A stretch of DNA of 64,000 nt from Cardiobacterium sp. Marseille-Q4385 (lineage in GTDB: Bacteria > Pseudomonadota > Gammaproteobacteria > Cardiobacteriales > Cardiobacteriaceae): contig NZ_OU745373.1 of NCBI RefSeq assembly GCF_916618745.1, positions 2,122,501 to 2,186,500 on the forward strand. Direction: 5' to 3'. The notes below the pieces were generated by a model. The model did no database searches, was not told where the DNA came from, and saw only the letters and a program-made list of their open reading frames with translations. Below, piece by piece: positions 39,080 to 48,065 of this stretch. The translations under genes were made by a program, and so were the position numbers. Positions within the stretch are counted from its first letter, which is position 1, and each line of letters opens with the position of its first letter.

Positions 39080-40186
39080 TCACCACGTCCGCTGCGGCGG
39101 TTCGCGGTAGTCGAAGACTTCGCCGATATAGGGCGTTGCCACGGTGAGCGGGGTCTTGGCAGCGGCTTTACGGAAGCGTTCGATCGGTTCTTGCCAGGTG
39201 TGGCTGGAGAGATCGAATTTTGCCCAGTGAATCGGCAGCACGGTTTGCGCGCCTACGTCCACGGCCGCCTGCACGGATTGTTCCGGCTTCATGTGGATAT
39301 TCGCCCAGTGGCTGTTATAGGCACCGTTTTCCATCAGCACGATGTCAAACGGCCCGAAGCGTTTGCCGATGTCGGCGAAGTGCGCACCGTAGCCGCTGTC
39401 GCCGTTGTAGAAGAGGCGGTAAGCGGGCGATTGCACCACCCATGAGCCCCACAGGGTTCTGTTGCGGTTGATGAAGTTGCGGCCGCTGAAATGGCGTGCG
39501 GGAGCGAGGATCAGGCGGATCTCGCCCAAGGTTGCTGCTTCGAACCAGTCCATTTCGGTGATTTTCTCGTCGGCGATGCCCCAGCGTTGCAGGTGCGCCT
39601 TAACGCCAAGCGGAACGTAGTAATGCCCCACTTTTTCGTCCAGTTCGCGGATGGCGCGGTAGTCGAGGTGGTCGTAGTGGTCATGCGAGATGAGGACGGC
39701 ATCGAGCGGCGGCAAGTCGGCGGGCAGGGTAGGGTGGCTTTGCGGGAATGGTTTGCCGCCGAAGGGCAGGGGCGTGGCGCGGTAGAAAACGGGGTCGGTG
39801 ATGAGGCGCTTGCCCGCCATCTGGAAGAGTACGGTGGAATGGCCGAACCAGACGAGGCGACCGTCTTCGAGTTTATCCACGCGCAGTGGTTCGCTTGGCA
39901 GCGGTGCGGCCGGGTTCTTGCCTTCCGGTGGGGTGAAATAGCCGAGGAGCCAGGCAAGGGTGGAATAGTTTTTGCCTTCCGGTGTGATGAGCTCGGTCGG
40001 TTCGAGGTTTTGGAAGAGGGTGCCGTTGTAGTGCTCGGAAGCCCGGATTTTGGCGAGACTGGCCGCATCCGGTTTGCCGCCAAAGGTTGGGTGGAAATGG
40101 ATATAGGCGGTGACGGTAAGCGTCAGCAGCACGGTGAGGATGAGGAGCCATTTCAGGGTTTTCAGGGCAAGGAACAGGAGGTTCAT
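39080..40186 (-). CDS. membrane-anchored MBL-fold metallo-hydrolase (NAPE-PLD/UlaG-like)
   Basis: A 368-residue protein. An N-terminal hydrophobic anchor (about residues 8-28) precedes a metallo-beta-lactamase fold. Metal ligands are in LISHDHYDHLD (near 165), APARHFSGRNF with a His, NGDSGYGAHF with the bridging Asp, and PIHWAKFDLS with the last His. WFGHSTVLFQMAGKRLITDPVF is typical of the NAPE-PLD/RomA group. Substrate unknown; lipid or phosphodiester cleavage is a guess from the family. ATG 40186 begins just before the anchor; the frame to 40252 adds an unrelated stretch. Confidence 0.85.
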   Translation of the reverse strand: MNLLFLALKTLKWLLILTVLLTLTVTAYIHFHPTFGGKPDAASLAKIRASEHYNGTLFQNLEPTELITPEGKNYSTLAWLLGYFTPPEGKNPAAPLPSEPLRVDKLEDGRLVWFGHSTVLFQMAGKRLITDPVFYRATPLPFGGKPFPQSHPTLPADLPPLDAVLISHDHYDHLDYRAIRELDEKVGHYYVPLGVKAHLQRWGIADEKITEMDWFEAATLGEIRLILAPARHFSGRNFINRNRTLWGSWVVQSPAYRLFYNGDSGYGAHFADIGKRFGPFDIVLMENGAYNSHWANIHMKPEQSVQAAVDVGAQTVLPIHWAKFDLSSHTWQEPIERFRKAAAKTPLTVATPYIGEVFDYREPPQRTW

Positions 40187-40285
40187 GAGGATTTTGTTGG
40201 CAAAGGGCGGCAATCGCCGCTCGGAGCAGCAGGTTGAGGTGGGCAGGACCAAGGGCTTCGCGCAGGAGATGCGCAGAGGGCGGCT

Positions 40286-40942
40286 TTAATCCAGGTATTT
40301 GCTCGCTTCGCGGATGCTGAGTGTACTCAGGCCGTCCCGGTGCGCGGCGATGTAGTGCCGCACCCAGGCAGCGTCGGTTTTGCTGTATTGACGCAGCGCC
40401 CAGCCGATGGCTTTGTTGATGAAGAATTCGCGCTGGTTAAGGTTGTTGTTGATGACGGTTGCGAGCAGGGCGGTGTCGGTTTTGTCTTTGGCGAGCAGTT
40501 GGGCGGTGATGGCGGCGCGGCGCAGCCAGTAGTCGTCAGCGCGGCTCATGGCTTCTATGGGCGCCCGCGCTTCCGGACAGCGGCGCAGGATGTCGCCAAG
40601 CGGGCGGATGAAGCTGTCCACGCTGTCCCACCAGGCGTTGCGGCTGATGAGGGTTTGCAAGTGAGGGATATCCGCCGCCGTGAGTTGCTTTTGTTTGGCA
40701 TGCAGGTAGTCCGCCGCGATGTAGTGCATTTCGCGGTAAGGGCTGGCCCAGCAGGTGTCGATAAAGGCCCAGTCCACCGCCCGCCCTTTATTCGCCCGGA
40801 GATACGGCTTGCCTATCTGGCGCCGCTCCGGCGTGGCGACGCCGAGAAAGGTGAAGCGATTTTTCATGTAGGCGGCCATTTGTGCCGCTTTCTCAGGTAC
40901 GGCAATGGCACGCAGGGCGGTGAGGATGGCTGGGGCGTCCAT
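40286..40942 (-). CDS. DNA alkylation repair protein, AlkD-like
   Basis: A 218-residue all-helical HEAT-repeat protein of the AlkC/AlkD superfamily, which removes N3- and N7-alkylated purines. Visible are FTFLGVATPERRQIGKP (near 30), REMHYIAADYL, the WWDSVDSFI segment with the catalytic-region Trp and Asp (near 105), YWLRRAAITAQLL and the ending REFFINKAIGWALRQYSK. Length and motif order match AlkD. It starts 4 bases after the next gene's stop, on the same strand, so both are probably cotranscribed. Confidence 0.88.
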   Translation of the reverse strand: MDAPAILTALRAIAVPEKAAQMAAYMKNRFTFLGVATPERRQIGKPYLRANKGRAVDWAFIDTCWASPYREMHYIAADYLHAKQKQLTAADIPHLQTLISRNAWWDSVDSFIRPLGDILRRCPEARAPIEAMSRADDYWLRRAAITAQLLAKDKTDTALLATVINNNLNQREFFINKAIGWALRQYSKTDAAWVRHYIAAHRDGLSTLSIREASKYLD

Positions 40943-40946
40943 GGTT

Positions 40947-41270
40947 TTATTCGAGTACGCGTGTTTCGCCGCTGACCGGATCATCGACGCTGACTTTGCC
41001 GTCGGCTTTGGCGACCGTCAGGGTGAAGAGGCGCGGCGCAGTGTTCGGGTCGCCGCCGCAGCTGGCGTCATGTTTTTCATGGACGTTGATTTGGTAGTTA
41101 TCGCCTTCTTCAGCGGCATCGAAGAACAGGCACTCGGTTTTCAGCGAGGTCAGCTGGTGTTTTTCCAGCGCGGCGAGGGCGGCGGCGAAAGCAGCATCTT
41201 CGCTGTTAACGGGCGCGGCAAACGCGCTGAAGCTGGCGGCGAACAGGGCAGTGAGCAGGATTTTTTGCAT
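40947..41270 (-). CDS. small periplasmic protein of unknown function
   Basis: A 107-residue protein with a clear signal peptide (MQKILLTALFAASFSAFA-AP). The mature part is acidic, with two cysteines (TECLFF and ASCGGD) that could form a disulfide, and ends in a beta-rich stretch FTLTVAKADGKVSVDD. No family recognised. It lies between the pgk terminator and the alkD-like gene, on the same strand as both. Confidence 0.7.
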   Translation of the reverse strand: MQKILLTALFAASFSAFAAPVNSEDAAFAAALAALEKHQLTSLKTECLFFDAAEEGDNYQINVHEKHDASCGGDPNTAPRLFTLTVAKADGKVSVDDPVSGETRVLE

Positions 41271-41310
41271 GGTGTTGTCCTCGTGGTGTGGGGAGAGCGG
41301 AAGGTTTAAT

Positions 41311-41338
41311 AAAAAACCGCAGACCCGCTGCGGTTTTT
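41311..41338 (-). terminator. terminator after pgk
   Basis: AAAAAACCGCAG / CTGCGGTTTTT with an ACCCG loop; symmetric, so it can act on both strands. Confidence 0.9.
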
Positions 41339-41353
41339 GTTGAGAAGCGCGGT

Positions 41354-42520
41354 TTAGTAGGCGCGGAGAATATCCAGTCCGGGCAGTTTTTTGCCTTCGA
41401 GGTATTCGAGCATGGAACCGCCACCGGTGGAAATGTAGTCCACTTTGTCTTCGATGCCGAACTGGCCGATGGCCGCGATGGTGTCGCCACCGCCGGCGAA
41501 GGTGAAGCCGGGGCAGGCAGCGATGGCTTCGGACAGCGCTTTGGTGCCTGCGGCAAACGGTGCCATTTCAAAGACGCCGACCGGGCCGTTCCAAACGACG
41601 GTTTTCATTTCAGCGATGATACGCGCGTAGTTTTCAGCGGTTTTCGGACCGATGTCCAGGATCATTTCGTTGTCGGCAACGTCTTCGACTTTTTTGGTAA
41701 TCGCTTTGGCATCCGCCGAGAATTCGGTGGCAACAACGACGTCCACGGGCAGCGGGATGTTGACGCCACGGTCGCGGGCTTTGCTCAACATGGCTCTGGC
41801 GTCGTTGAGCAGGTCAGGTTCGTAGAGGGAGGCGCCGACGTTGATGCCTTCGGCGGCAAGGAAGGTGTTGGCGATGCCGCCGCCCGGGATGAGGGTGTCC
41901 ACTTTTTCCAGGAGGGATTGCAGCACCAGCAGTTTGGTGGAAACTTTGGAGCCGCCAACGATGGCGAGCAGCGGACGGGCCGGGTTTTTGACGATTTTTT
42001 CCAGCGCTTCGACTTCTTGCTGGACGAGCAGGCCGGCAACGGCGGTTTTGGCTTTTTCGGCAACGCCGTAGGTGGAGGCTTGGGCACGGTGGACGACGCC
42101 GAAACCGTCGCTGACGAAGACGTCGCACAGGGCGGCGTATTTTTCGGCCAGCGCCGCTTCGTTTTTCTTCTCGCCTTTGTTGAAGCGGCAGTTTTCCAGC
42201 ATGACGATATCACCGGCGGCGACTTGCGGGGCTTTGTCGAGGTAGTCTTTGACAAGCGGGACGTTTTTGCCGAGCAGGTTACCGAGGTAGGCGGCCACCG
42301 GGGCGAGCGAGAAGGCTTCGTCGTATTCGCCTTCGGTCGGGCGGCCAAGGTGCGCCATGATCATCACGGCGGCGCCGTGATCCAGGGCGTAGCGGATGGT
42401 CGGCAGGGCTGCCTGGATGCGGGCGTCGCTGGTGATTTTGCCGTCTTTGAGCGGGACGTTGAGGTCGAGCCGCATCAGGACGCGTTTGCCGTTGACGTCG
42501 ATTTCGCTGAGTTTGCGCAT
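41354..42520 (-). CDS. pgk: phosphoglycerate kinase
   Basis: A 388-residue two-domain glycolytic kinase converting 1,3-bisphosphoglycerate and ADP to 3-phosphoglycerate and ATP. The start RVLMRLDLNVPL, the substrate-binding MAHLGRPTEG (His and Arg), GGSKVSTKL, GGGIANTFL, WNGPVGVFE and the nucleotide loop FTFAGGGDT...STGGGSMLEYLEG are present. Length equals E. coli Pgk (387). ATG 42520 gives the family start; a longer frame to 42691 lies in tkt. It follows tkt by 32 bases, so tkt-pgk are one transcript; gapA and fba, often neighbours, are absent. Confidence 0.97.
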   Translation of the reverse strand: MRKLSEIDVNGKRVLMRLDLNVPLKDGKITSDARIQAALPTIRYALDHGAAVMIMAHLGRPTEGEYDEAFSLAPVAAYLGNLLGKNVPLVKDYLDKAPQVAAGDIVMLENCRFNKGEKKNEAALAEKYAALCDVFVSDGFGVVHRAQASTYGVAEKAKTAVAGLLVQQEVEALEKIVKNPARPLLAIVGGSKVSTKLLVLQSLLEKVDTLIPGGGIANTFLAAEGINVGASLYEPDLLNDARAMLSKARDRGVNIPLPVDVVVATEFSADAKAITKKVEDVADNEMILDIGPKTAENYARIIAEMKTVVWNGPVGVFEMAPFAAGTKALSEAIAACPGFTFAGGGDTIAAIGQFGIEDKVDYISTGGGSMLEYLEGKKLPGLDILRAY

Positions 42521-42552
42521 GGTTTTTTCCTCTTTTTCAGGGGTTGGGGTGT

Positions 42553-44541
42553 TCAGAGTAAGGCCTTGCTTTGGGCGACGATGTTTTCCACCGTCAGGCC
42601 GTAGAGCGGGAAGAGTTCGTCGGCAGGAGCCGAGGCGCCGAAGGTGTCGATACCGATGACGGTGCCGCGATCGCCGCTGATGCCGCGCCACGGCAGGGTA
42701 ACGCCGGCTTCGACAACGACGGTCGGCACGCCTTTGGGCAGGACGGCGGCACGGTAGGCGGCATCCTGCTGCTGGTAGAGGTCAAGGCAGGGCATGGAGA
42801 CGACTTGCACGCGCAGGCCTTCTTCGCGTAGCTTGGCAGCGGCGGCAACGATGAGCGCGACTTCGGAGCCTGTAGCGACGAGGACGAGGTTGGGGTGTTC
42901 CGCCGCTTCGAGGATGTAACCGCCTTTGGCGATGGCTTTGCGCGTGGTTTCGTCGCGTTTTTGTTCGGGCAGCCCCTGACGGCTGAGGGCGAGTGCGGTC
43001 GGGGTGGTCGGATTCAGGGCACTGCGCCAGGCGACGAGGGTTTCTTGCTGGTCGCAGGGACGCCAGACGTTGAGGTTGGGGATGAGGCGCAGCGAGGCGA
43101 TGTGTTCAACGGGTTGGTGCGTCGGGCCGTCTTCACCGAGTCCGATAGAGTCGTGGGTGAGGACGTAGGTGACGGGCAGTTTCATCAGCGCGGAGAGGCG
43201 TATGCCGTTACGCATGTAGTCCGAGAAGACAAGGAAGGTGCCGCCGTAAGCGCGCAGGCCGCCGTGCAGGGCGATGCCGTTCATGATGGTGCTCATGGCA
43301 AATTCGCGCACGCCGTAGTGGAGGTAGTTGCCGCTGAAATCGCCGGGCTTGATGCTTTTTGAAGCGGCCTTGCTCCAGGTGAGGTTGCTGCCGGTGAGGT
43401 CAGCCGAGCCGCCGATGAGTTCGGGCAGGTGCGGCAGGAGGAGGTTGATGGCGTTTTCGGAGGCTTTGCGGGTGGCGATATTGCCGCCGGCTTCGTTGTA
43501 CTGGGTGAGGGTGTTGTCAACAACGCGGTCGAGGTTTTCTGGCAGTTTGCCGCTCATGACGCGGGCAAATTCCTGAGCCTCAGCTGGGTATTGGTCTTGG
43601 TATTGTTGCCAGATACGTTCCCAGGCGTCTTGCAGTTTGGCGCCTTTTTCGCGCAGGCTGGCCGCTTGGTAGGCACCCTCAGGCAGTTCAAAATCGCCTT
43701 CTGGCAGACCGAGCGCTTTTTTGGTCAGCGCGATTTCTTCTTTGCCAAGCGGGGCGCCGTGGGTTTTTTCGGTGCCTTCGAGGTTGGGCGAGCCGTAGCC
43801 GATTTTGGTGCGGCAGATGATGAGCGAGGGTTTGCCGGTTTCGGCTTTGGCGGTGTTGATGGCGGTGTTGATGGCATCGGTGTCATGACCGTCAATGTCG
43901 CGGATGACGTGCCAGCCGTAGGCTTCGTAGCGCGCGGCGACGTCTTCACCAAACCACGGTGCGATTTCACCGTCAATGGAGATGCCGTTGCTGTCGTAGA
44001 GGCAGATGAGTTTGCCGAGACCAAGAGTGCCGGCCAGCGAGCAGGCTTCGGCAGATACGCCTTCCATCAGGCAGCCGTCGCCGAGGAAGACGTAGGTGTA
44101 GTGGTCTATTAGCGGCAGGTTGTCGCGGTTGTAGCGCGCAGCCAGGTGGCGTTCAGCGATGGCCATCCCGACGGCGGTAGCGATACCCTGACCAAGCGGG
44201 CCGGTAGTGATTTCGACTCCGGGGGTGTCGCGGTATTCGGGGTGGCCGGGGGTTTTGCTGTGCAGTTGGCGGAAGTTTTTGATGTCATCCAGCGAGACGT
44301 CAAAGCCGGTGAGATGCAGCAGGGCGTATTGCAGCATGGAGGCGTGGCCGTTTGAGAGAATGAAACGGTCGCGGTTGTACCATTGGGTGTCGGCCGGGTT
44401 GACGCGCAGATGTTCGTGCCACAGGACAGCGGCCATGTCCGCCATGCCCATCGGGGCACCCGGATGTCCCGAGTTAGCTTTTTGCACGGCATCCATGCTG
44501 AGGATGCGGATCGATGCGGCGAAGGTTTGAATAGGATTCAT
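42553..44541 (-). CDS. tkt: transketolase
   Basis: A 662-residue thiamine-diphosphate enzyme of the pentose phosphate pathway. SGHPGAPMGMADMA (near 25), the cofactor motif GDGCLMEGVSAEA...N-rich LYDSNGISIDGE, and the transketolase signature GEDGPTHQPVEH (near 465) with THDSIGLG are diagnostic. Length matches E. coli TktA (663). It is followed by pgk and preceded, 27 bases upstream on -, by prc, so transcription may run through all three. Confidence 0.97.
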   Translation of the reverse strand: MNPIQTFAASIRILSMDAVQKANSGHPGAPMGMADMAAVLWHEHLRVNPADTQWYNRDRFILSNGHASMLQYALLHLTGFDVSLDDIKNFRQLHSKTPGHPEYRDTPGVEITTGPLGQGIATAVGMAIAERHLAARYNRDNLPLIDHYTYVFLGDGCLMEGVSAEACSLAGTLGLGKLICLYDSNGISIDGEIAPWFGEDVAARYEAYGWHVIRDIDGHDTDAINTAINTAKAETGKPSLIICRTKIGYGSPNLEGTEKTHGAPLGKEEIALTKKALGLPEGDFELPEGAYQAASLREKGAKLQDAWERIWQQYQDQYPAEAQEFARVMSGKLPENLDRVVDNTLTQYNEAGGNIATRKASENAINLLLPHLPELIGGSADLTGSNLTWSKAASKSIKPGDFSGNYLHYGVREFAMSTIMNGIALHGGLRAYGGTFLVFSDYMRNGIRLSALMKLPVTYVLTHDSIGLGEDGPTHQPVEHIASLRLIPNLNVWRPCDQQETLVAWRSALNPTTPTALALSRQGLPEQKRDETTRKAIAKGGYILEAAEHPNLVLVATGSEVALIVAAAAKLREEGLRVQVVSMPCLDLYQQQDAAYRAAVLPKGVPTVVVEAGVTLPWRGISGDRGTVIGIDTFGASAPADELFPLYGLTVENIVAQSKALL

Positions 44542-44568
44542 ACGGGACTCCGGTTGTGGTGAGATGGG

Positions 44569-46710
44569 TCAGGCGGCGTCTGCGACGGCGTTTTGTTGCG
44601 GGGTCAGCAGTTGCAGGTAGTCGAAGAAGATGTGCAGGGTTTCGAACAGGGCAACGTCAGGGACGAAACTTTCTTTTTCGTCTTCGTCATCAACGACGGC
44701 GTTGCGTTCTTCGATTTCTTTCAGGGTCTTTTTGTCGGCATTCAGCGAGGGGATGGCTTTTCGCTGCGCCGCTTCGTAGTCGTCTTGGTATTTTTTCCAG
44801 TCGGCGTGTTCGTTTTTGCGGGTTTCCAGGTTGAGCGGCCAGGTGCGCTGCCGGTTTTTTTCGAGGACTTTGTCGATGTATTCCTGGTAACGGCGCAGTT
44901 CGGGTTTGCCGAGCATACGGGTTTCGTGCAGTTGGCGCAGGGTGCCGAGGGTGCTGTCAGAGATTCTGCCCGCCGGTTTGATTTTTGCCGCTGCAATGGA
45001 TTTCCACGGCAAGGCGTATTCTTCGGCTTGCTCGCCGACTTCGTCCGCCGAGAAGAGAGCAGGCAAAAGGATGTCGGGCGATACGCCCCGGAATTGGGTG
45101 CTGCTGCCGTTGACGCGGTGGAACATGGAAATGGTGAATTTCATCGCGCCGAGGTTGGGGGTGTTGTTGACGACGAAGTCGTTGAGGTTAACCATGGTTT
45201 GCACGGTGCCTTTGCCGAAGCTGTTGCTGCCGATGATGAGACCGCGTCCGTAGTCCTGGATGGCGGCGGCAAAGATTTCCGAGGCGGAGGCCGCGTAGCG
45301 ATCGATGAGGACAGCAAGCGGGCCGTCGTAGGCAGTGCCGGCGTCGTCGTCACTTTCGTTGCGCACACCGCCTTTGGCATCGGAGACGATGACAACGGGG
45401 CCTTTATCGATGAAAAGGCCGACGGTTTTTACCGCTTCGTAGAGCGAACCGCCGCCGTTACCGCGCAGGTCAACGACCACGCCATCCACTTTGGCGTTGC
45501 GGAATTCTTTGAGCAGACGCTCAACGTCGCGCGAGGTGCTACGGTAGTCGCTTTTTTCTTGTTGTGCACCTTCGAAGTCCATGTAGAAGGACGGCAGTTT
45601 GATAACGCCGATGCGGCGGGTGATACCGTCTTCGCTGACTTCTTCGATGGTGGATTGCGCGGCTTGTTCTTCGAGTTTGACTTCGTCGCGTTCGAGGGTG
45701 ATTTCGCGCACGCCTTTGGCAGCGTTGGCGGGGTCAATCAGGAGGCGCACGAGGGTGCCTTTTTTGCCCCGGATAAGGTCAACGACTTTATCAAGCCGCC
45801 AGCCGGTCACATCCACAAACTCGCCGTCATGCCCTTGGGCGATGCCGATGATTTCGTCTTTGACGCTGAGTTTGCCGCTTTTGTAGGCGGGGCCGCCCGG
45901 CACAAGTTCGCGGATGGTTACGCGGTCTTCTTCCAGCGAGAGGATGGCGCCGATGCCTTCCAGCGAGAGGCGCATATTGATATTGAAGTCTTCGTTGGTG
46001 CGCGGCGAGAGGTAGTTGCTGTGCGGGTCGAAGCGGTTGCTGACGACATTCATGTAGATGTCAAAGACGTCGTTCATGCTGATCTGGTTGAGGCGGCGCA
46101 GGGCACCGGTATAGCGGCCGCGCAGCAGTTTCAGGGCTTTTTCTTCGCTTTTGCCGGAAATGCGCAGACGGATCAGCTGGTCTTCGATGCGTTTTTCCTG
46201 CTCGGCCTGGGCGACGGCAACGTCCGCCGGCCACGGCTGTTTTTTGCCGGCTTTGGTTTCCGGATAGGTGATAGTGCTGTCGCCGCCAAGGTCAAACGGG
46301 CGGGACAGACGCTCCAGCGACCAGCGGTTGAGCGCGTTCGCCCGCTCGCTGTAACGCTGATAGATGGCAAGCAGCGCACTCAGGTCTCCTTTGTTTGCCT
46401 GCAACAGGGCGTCGCCGTAGTGCTTGAATTCGTCAATGTCGCTTTGTAGGAAATAAATGTGTGACGGATCCAGCGCTTGCAGGTAGTCCAGGTGGACGTC
46501 ACTGGCGATGGCAGAGAGTTTTTGTTTGCGGTAGTGGTGGTTGACCAGCAGATTGGTGCCGAGACGGAAGGCTCTTTTATGTTCATTGCTGATAATCAGC
46601 GGTTCCGGGGCATAATCAGGGACGGCCTCAGCGGCAGTCTGGCCTGCGTTGCTGTGCACACAGGCAGAAAGCAGGATGGCAAAGAAAATGATGGGCAGTC
46701 GTTTCATCAT
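44569..46710 (-). CDS. prc: carboxy-terminal processing protease Prc (Tsp)
   Basis: A 713-residue periplasmic protease that trims proteins from exposed C-termini. The signal peptide ends LLSAC, so this copy should be a lipoprotein. The N-terminal domain is followed by a PDZ domain (LEGIGAILSLEEDRVTI to DEIIGIAQG, about 240-290) and the S41 core, with the catalytic Ser in RYAASASEIFA and Lys in NSFGKGTVQ about 25 residues later. A C-terminal DUF3340-type helical region follows. Length is a little more than E. coli Prc (682). Confidence 0.94.
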   Translation of the reverse strand: MMKRLPIIFFAILLSACVHSNAGQTAAEAVPDYAPEPLIISNEHKRAFRLGTNLLVNHHYRKQKLSAIASDVHLDYLQALDPSHIYFLQSDIDEFKHYGDALLQANKGDLSALLAIYQRYSERANALNRWSLERLSRPFDLGGDSTITYPETKAGKKQPWPADVAVAQAEQEKRIEDQLIRLRISGKSEEKALKLLRGRYTGALRRLNQISMNDVFDIYMNVVSNRFDPHSNYLSPRTNEDFNINMRLSLEGIGAILSLEEDRVTIRELVPGGPAYKSGKLSVKDEIIGIAQGHDGEFVDVTGWRLDKVVDLIRGKKGTLVRLLIDPANAAKGVREITLERDEVKLEEQAAQSTIEEVSEDGITRRIGVIKLPSFYMDFEGAQQEKSDYRSTSRDVERLLKEFRNAKVDGVVVDLRGNGGGSLYEAVKTVGLFIDKGPVVIVSDAKGGVRNESDDDAGTAYDGPLAVLIDRYAASASEIFAAAIQDYGRGLIIGSNSFGKGTVQTMVNLNDFVVNNTPNLGAMKFTISMFHRVNGSSTQFRGVSPDILLPALFSADEVGEQAEEYALPWKSIAAAKIKPAGRISDSTLGTLRQLHETRMLGKPELRRYQEYIDKVLEKNRQRTWPLNLETRKNEHADWKKYQDDYEAAQRKAIPSLNADKKTLKEIEERNAVVDDEDEKESFVPDVALFETLHIFFDYLQLLTPQQNAVADAA

Positions 46711-46742
46711 GGAAGTTTCGTATTTGAGATAGTAAGACTACG

Positions 46743-47450
46743 TTAGTTTAACATGCTTTCCACCCAGCGCGGGACCTCGACCGTCGCCTTGCCACTGTAT
46801 ATATGCTGGAATTTACTGGCGCCGTGACTGGGTTCCAGGTTGATTTCATATGTCTCTGCCCCCCACTCGCGCGCGAGGGCGACGAAGCCGGCTGCCGGGT
46901 AAACCTGCCCCGATGTGCCAATGGCGGCGAAGTGGGTGCAGTTGGCGAGGCGCTTTTCAATAATATTCATGTAATAAGGCATCTCGCCGAACCAGACGAT
47001 ATCCGGCCGCATCCCATGCGCACGCTTGCAGACCGGGCAGAGTGTTTCCGTTGAGCAGTCGTCGTGCCAGTTATCCTGCACACTGTCGCAGTAGAGGCAG
47101 CGCACACTGAGCAGGCTGCCGTGCATATGCAGCACTTCCGTGGCACCGCCGCGTTCATGGAGATCATCTACATTCTGCGTAATCAGCGTCACCTTGCCGG
47201 GCAGCGCCTGTTGCAGACGGGCCAGGGCGATATGGGCGGCATTCGGCTGTACATCGGCATCATGCAGGCGGGCGCGGCGGGCGTTATAAAAATCCTGCAC
47301 CAGCTTGGGGTTGCGTGCGAAGCCTTCCGGCGTGGCGACATCTTCCACGCGGTGGTTTTCCCACAAACCGTCACTGGCGCGGAACGTTGCAATCCCGGAT
47401 TCGGCGGAAATCCCCGCTCCAGTCAGCACCACAATTCGCTTTTCCGTCAT
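46743..47450 (-). CDS. cobB: NAD-dependent protein deacylase (sirtuin) CobB
   Basis: A 235-residue sirtuin. The NAD-binding VVLTGAGISAESGIATFR (6-23), ITQNVDDLHERGG, the catalytic His in VLHMHGSLL, a zinc site CLYCDS...CPVCK, and VWFGEMPYY and GTSGQVYPAAGF are all in order. It removes acetyl or succinyl groups from lysines. The start overlaps the DUF423 gene by 4 bases; a longer frame to 47624 is antisense-like and hydrophobic only by overlap. Confidence 0.95.
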   Translation of the reverse strand: MTEKRIVVLTGAGISAESGIATFRASDGLWENHRVEDVATPEGFARNPKLVQDFYNARRARLHDADVQPNAAHIALARLQQALPGKVTLITQNVDDLHERGGATEVLHMHGSLLSVRCLYCDSVQDNWHDDCSTETLCPVCKRAHGMRPDIVWFGEMPYYMNIIEKRLANCTHFAAIGTSGQVYPAAGFVALAREWGAETYEINLEPSHGASKFQHIYSGKATVEVPRWVESMLN

Positions 47451-47896
47451 GACCGTTCTCCTACGCAAGCGGCGATAAACAGCATCGCCCAACCCACTAA
47501 AAATGCCACCCCGCCTACCGGCACCAGATAACGTACCTCTTCTGTGCCCAAGAACGCCATCACATACAAGCTGCCACAAAAACAGCACAAACCCAGCAAC
47601 CAGCACAAACCGGCGGCACGGCAAAACGACAGCGGAAGACGCAAAGGCAAAGTCGCAAGCAGCATTAACGCCAGCGTGTGCACAATCTGATAACGGTGAG
47701 CCTTGTCAAAAAAAGACGCATGCAGCCCGCTGAACACCTCATGCCCGGCGATAGCGCCGAGCGAGACCCACAAAAACCCGCTCAACGCGGCGACAAGCAA
47801 AAACAGACGTGCCGTGCGGCTATGCGGATACACCGGCGCCGCTTTCGGCATGGCAGGCGGTATCTCACCGCTTGGCGACTTAACCTGATTGACCAT
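47447..47896 (-). CDS. DUF423-family inner-membrane protein (YgdD-like)
   Basis: A 149-residue membrane protein with a polar N-terminus (1-30) and four hydrophobic helices. It has the family's G-A-x-A-G-H-E-V start (SLGAIAGHEVFSGLH) and the HRYQIVHTLALML and VPVGGVAFLVGWAMLF segments. Function is unknown in any species. ATG 47896 was chosen over 47938 because the upstream part overlaps the ftsY promoter. It overlaps cobB by ATGA. Confidence 0.85.
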   Translation of the reverse strand: MVNQVKSPSGEIPPAMPKAAPVYPHSRTARLFLLVAALSGFLWVSLGAIAGHEVFSGLHASFFDKAHRYQIVHTLALMLLATLPLRLPLSFCRAAGLCWLLGLCCFCGSLYVMAFLGTEEVRYLVPVGGVAFLVGWAMLFIAACVGERS

Positions 47897-47948
47897 AAAA
47901 ACCTCACAATAACAGCGGGAAACCGCCGCTTGAACCACAAATCACTGC

Positions 47949-47954
47949 TATAAT
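47949..47954 (+). promoter_or_regulatory. -10 element upstream of ftsY
   Basis: A perfect TATAAT 112 bases before the ftsY start, in the gap divergent from the DUF423 gene. No good -35 at 16-18 bases was found. Confidence 0.4.
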
Positions 47955-48065
47955 CCCGCGCCTTCGGCAGGCGCAGACACGCATCTTACCACCGCCCGCA
48001 AGACCTTTCGCCGTACCCCAAACAGTGCGGCCATCCCGCCCAACCCCTCACGGAACATCGCCAAC

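Noticed and set aside
40188..40252. longer start for the MBL-fold hydrolase
   Set aside because: The additional 22 residues precede the membrane anchor and show no signal or family similarity.
44593..46449. 618-codon open frame on + across prc
   Set aside because: Antisense to prc, which has clear protease motifs; low-complexity Phe/Asp/Val-rich translation.
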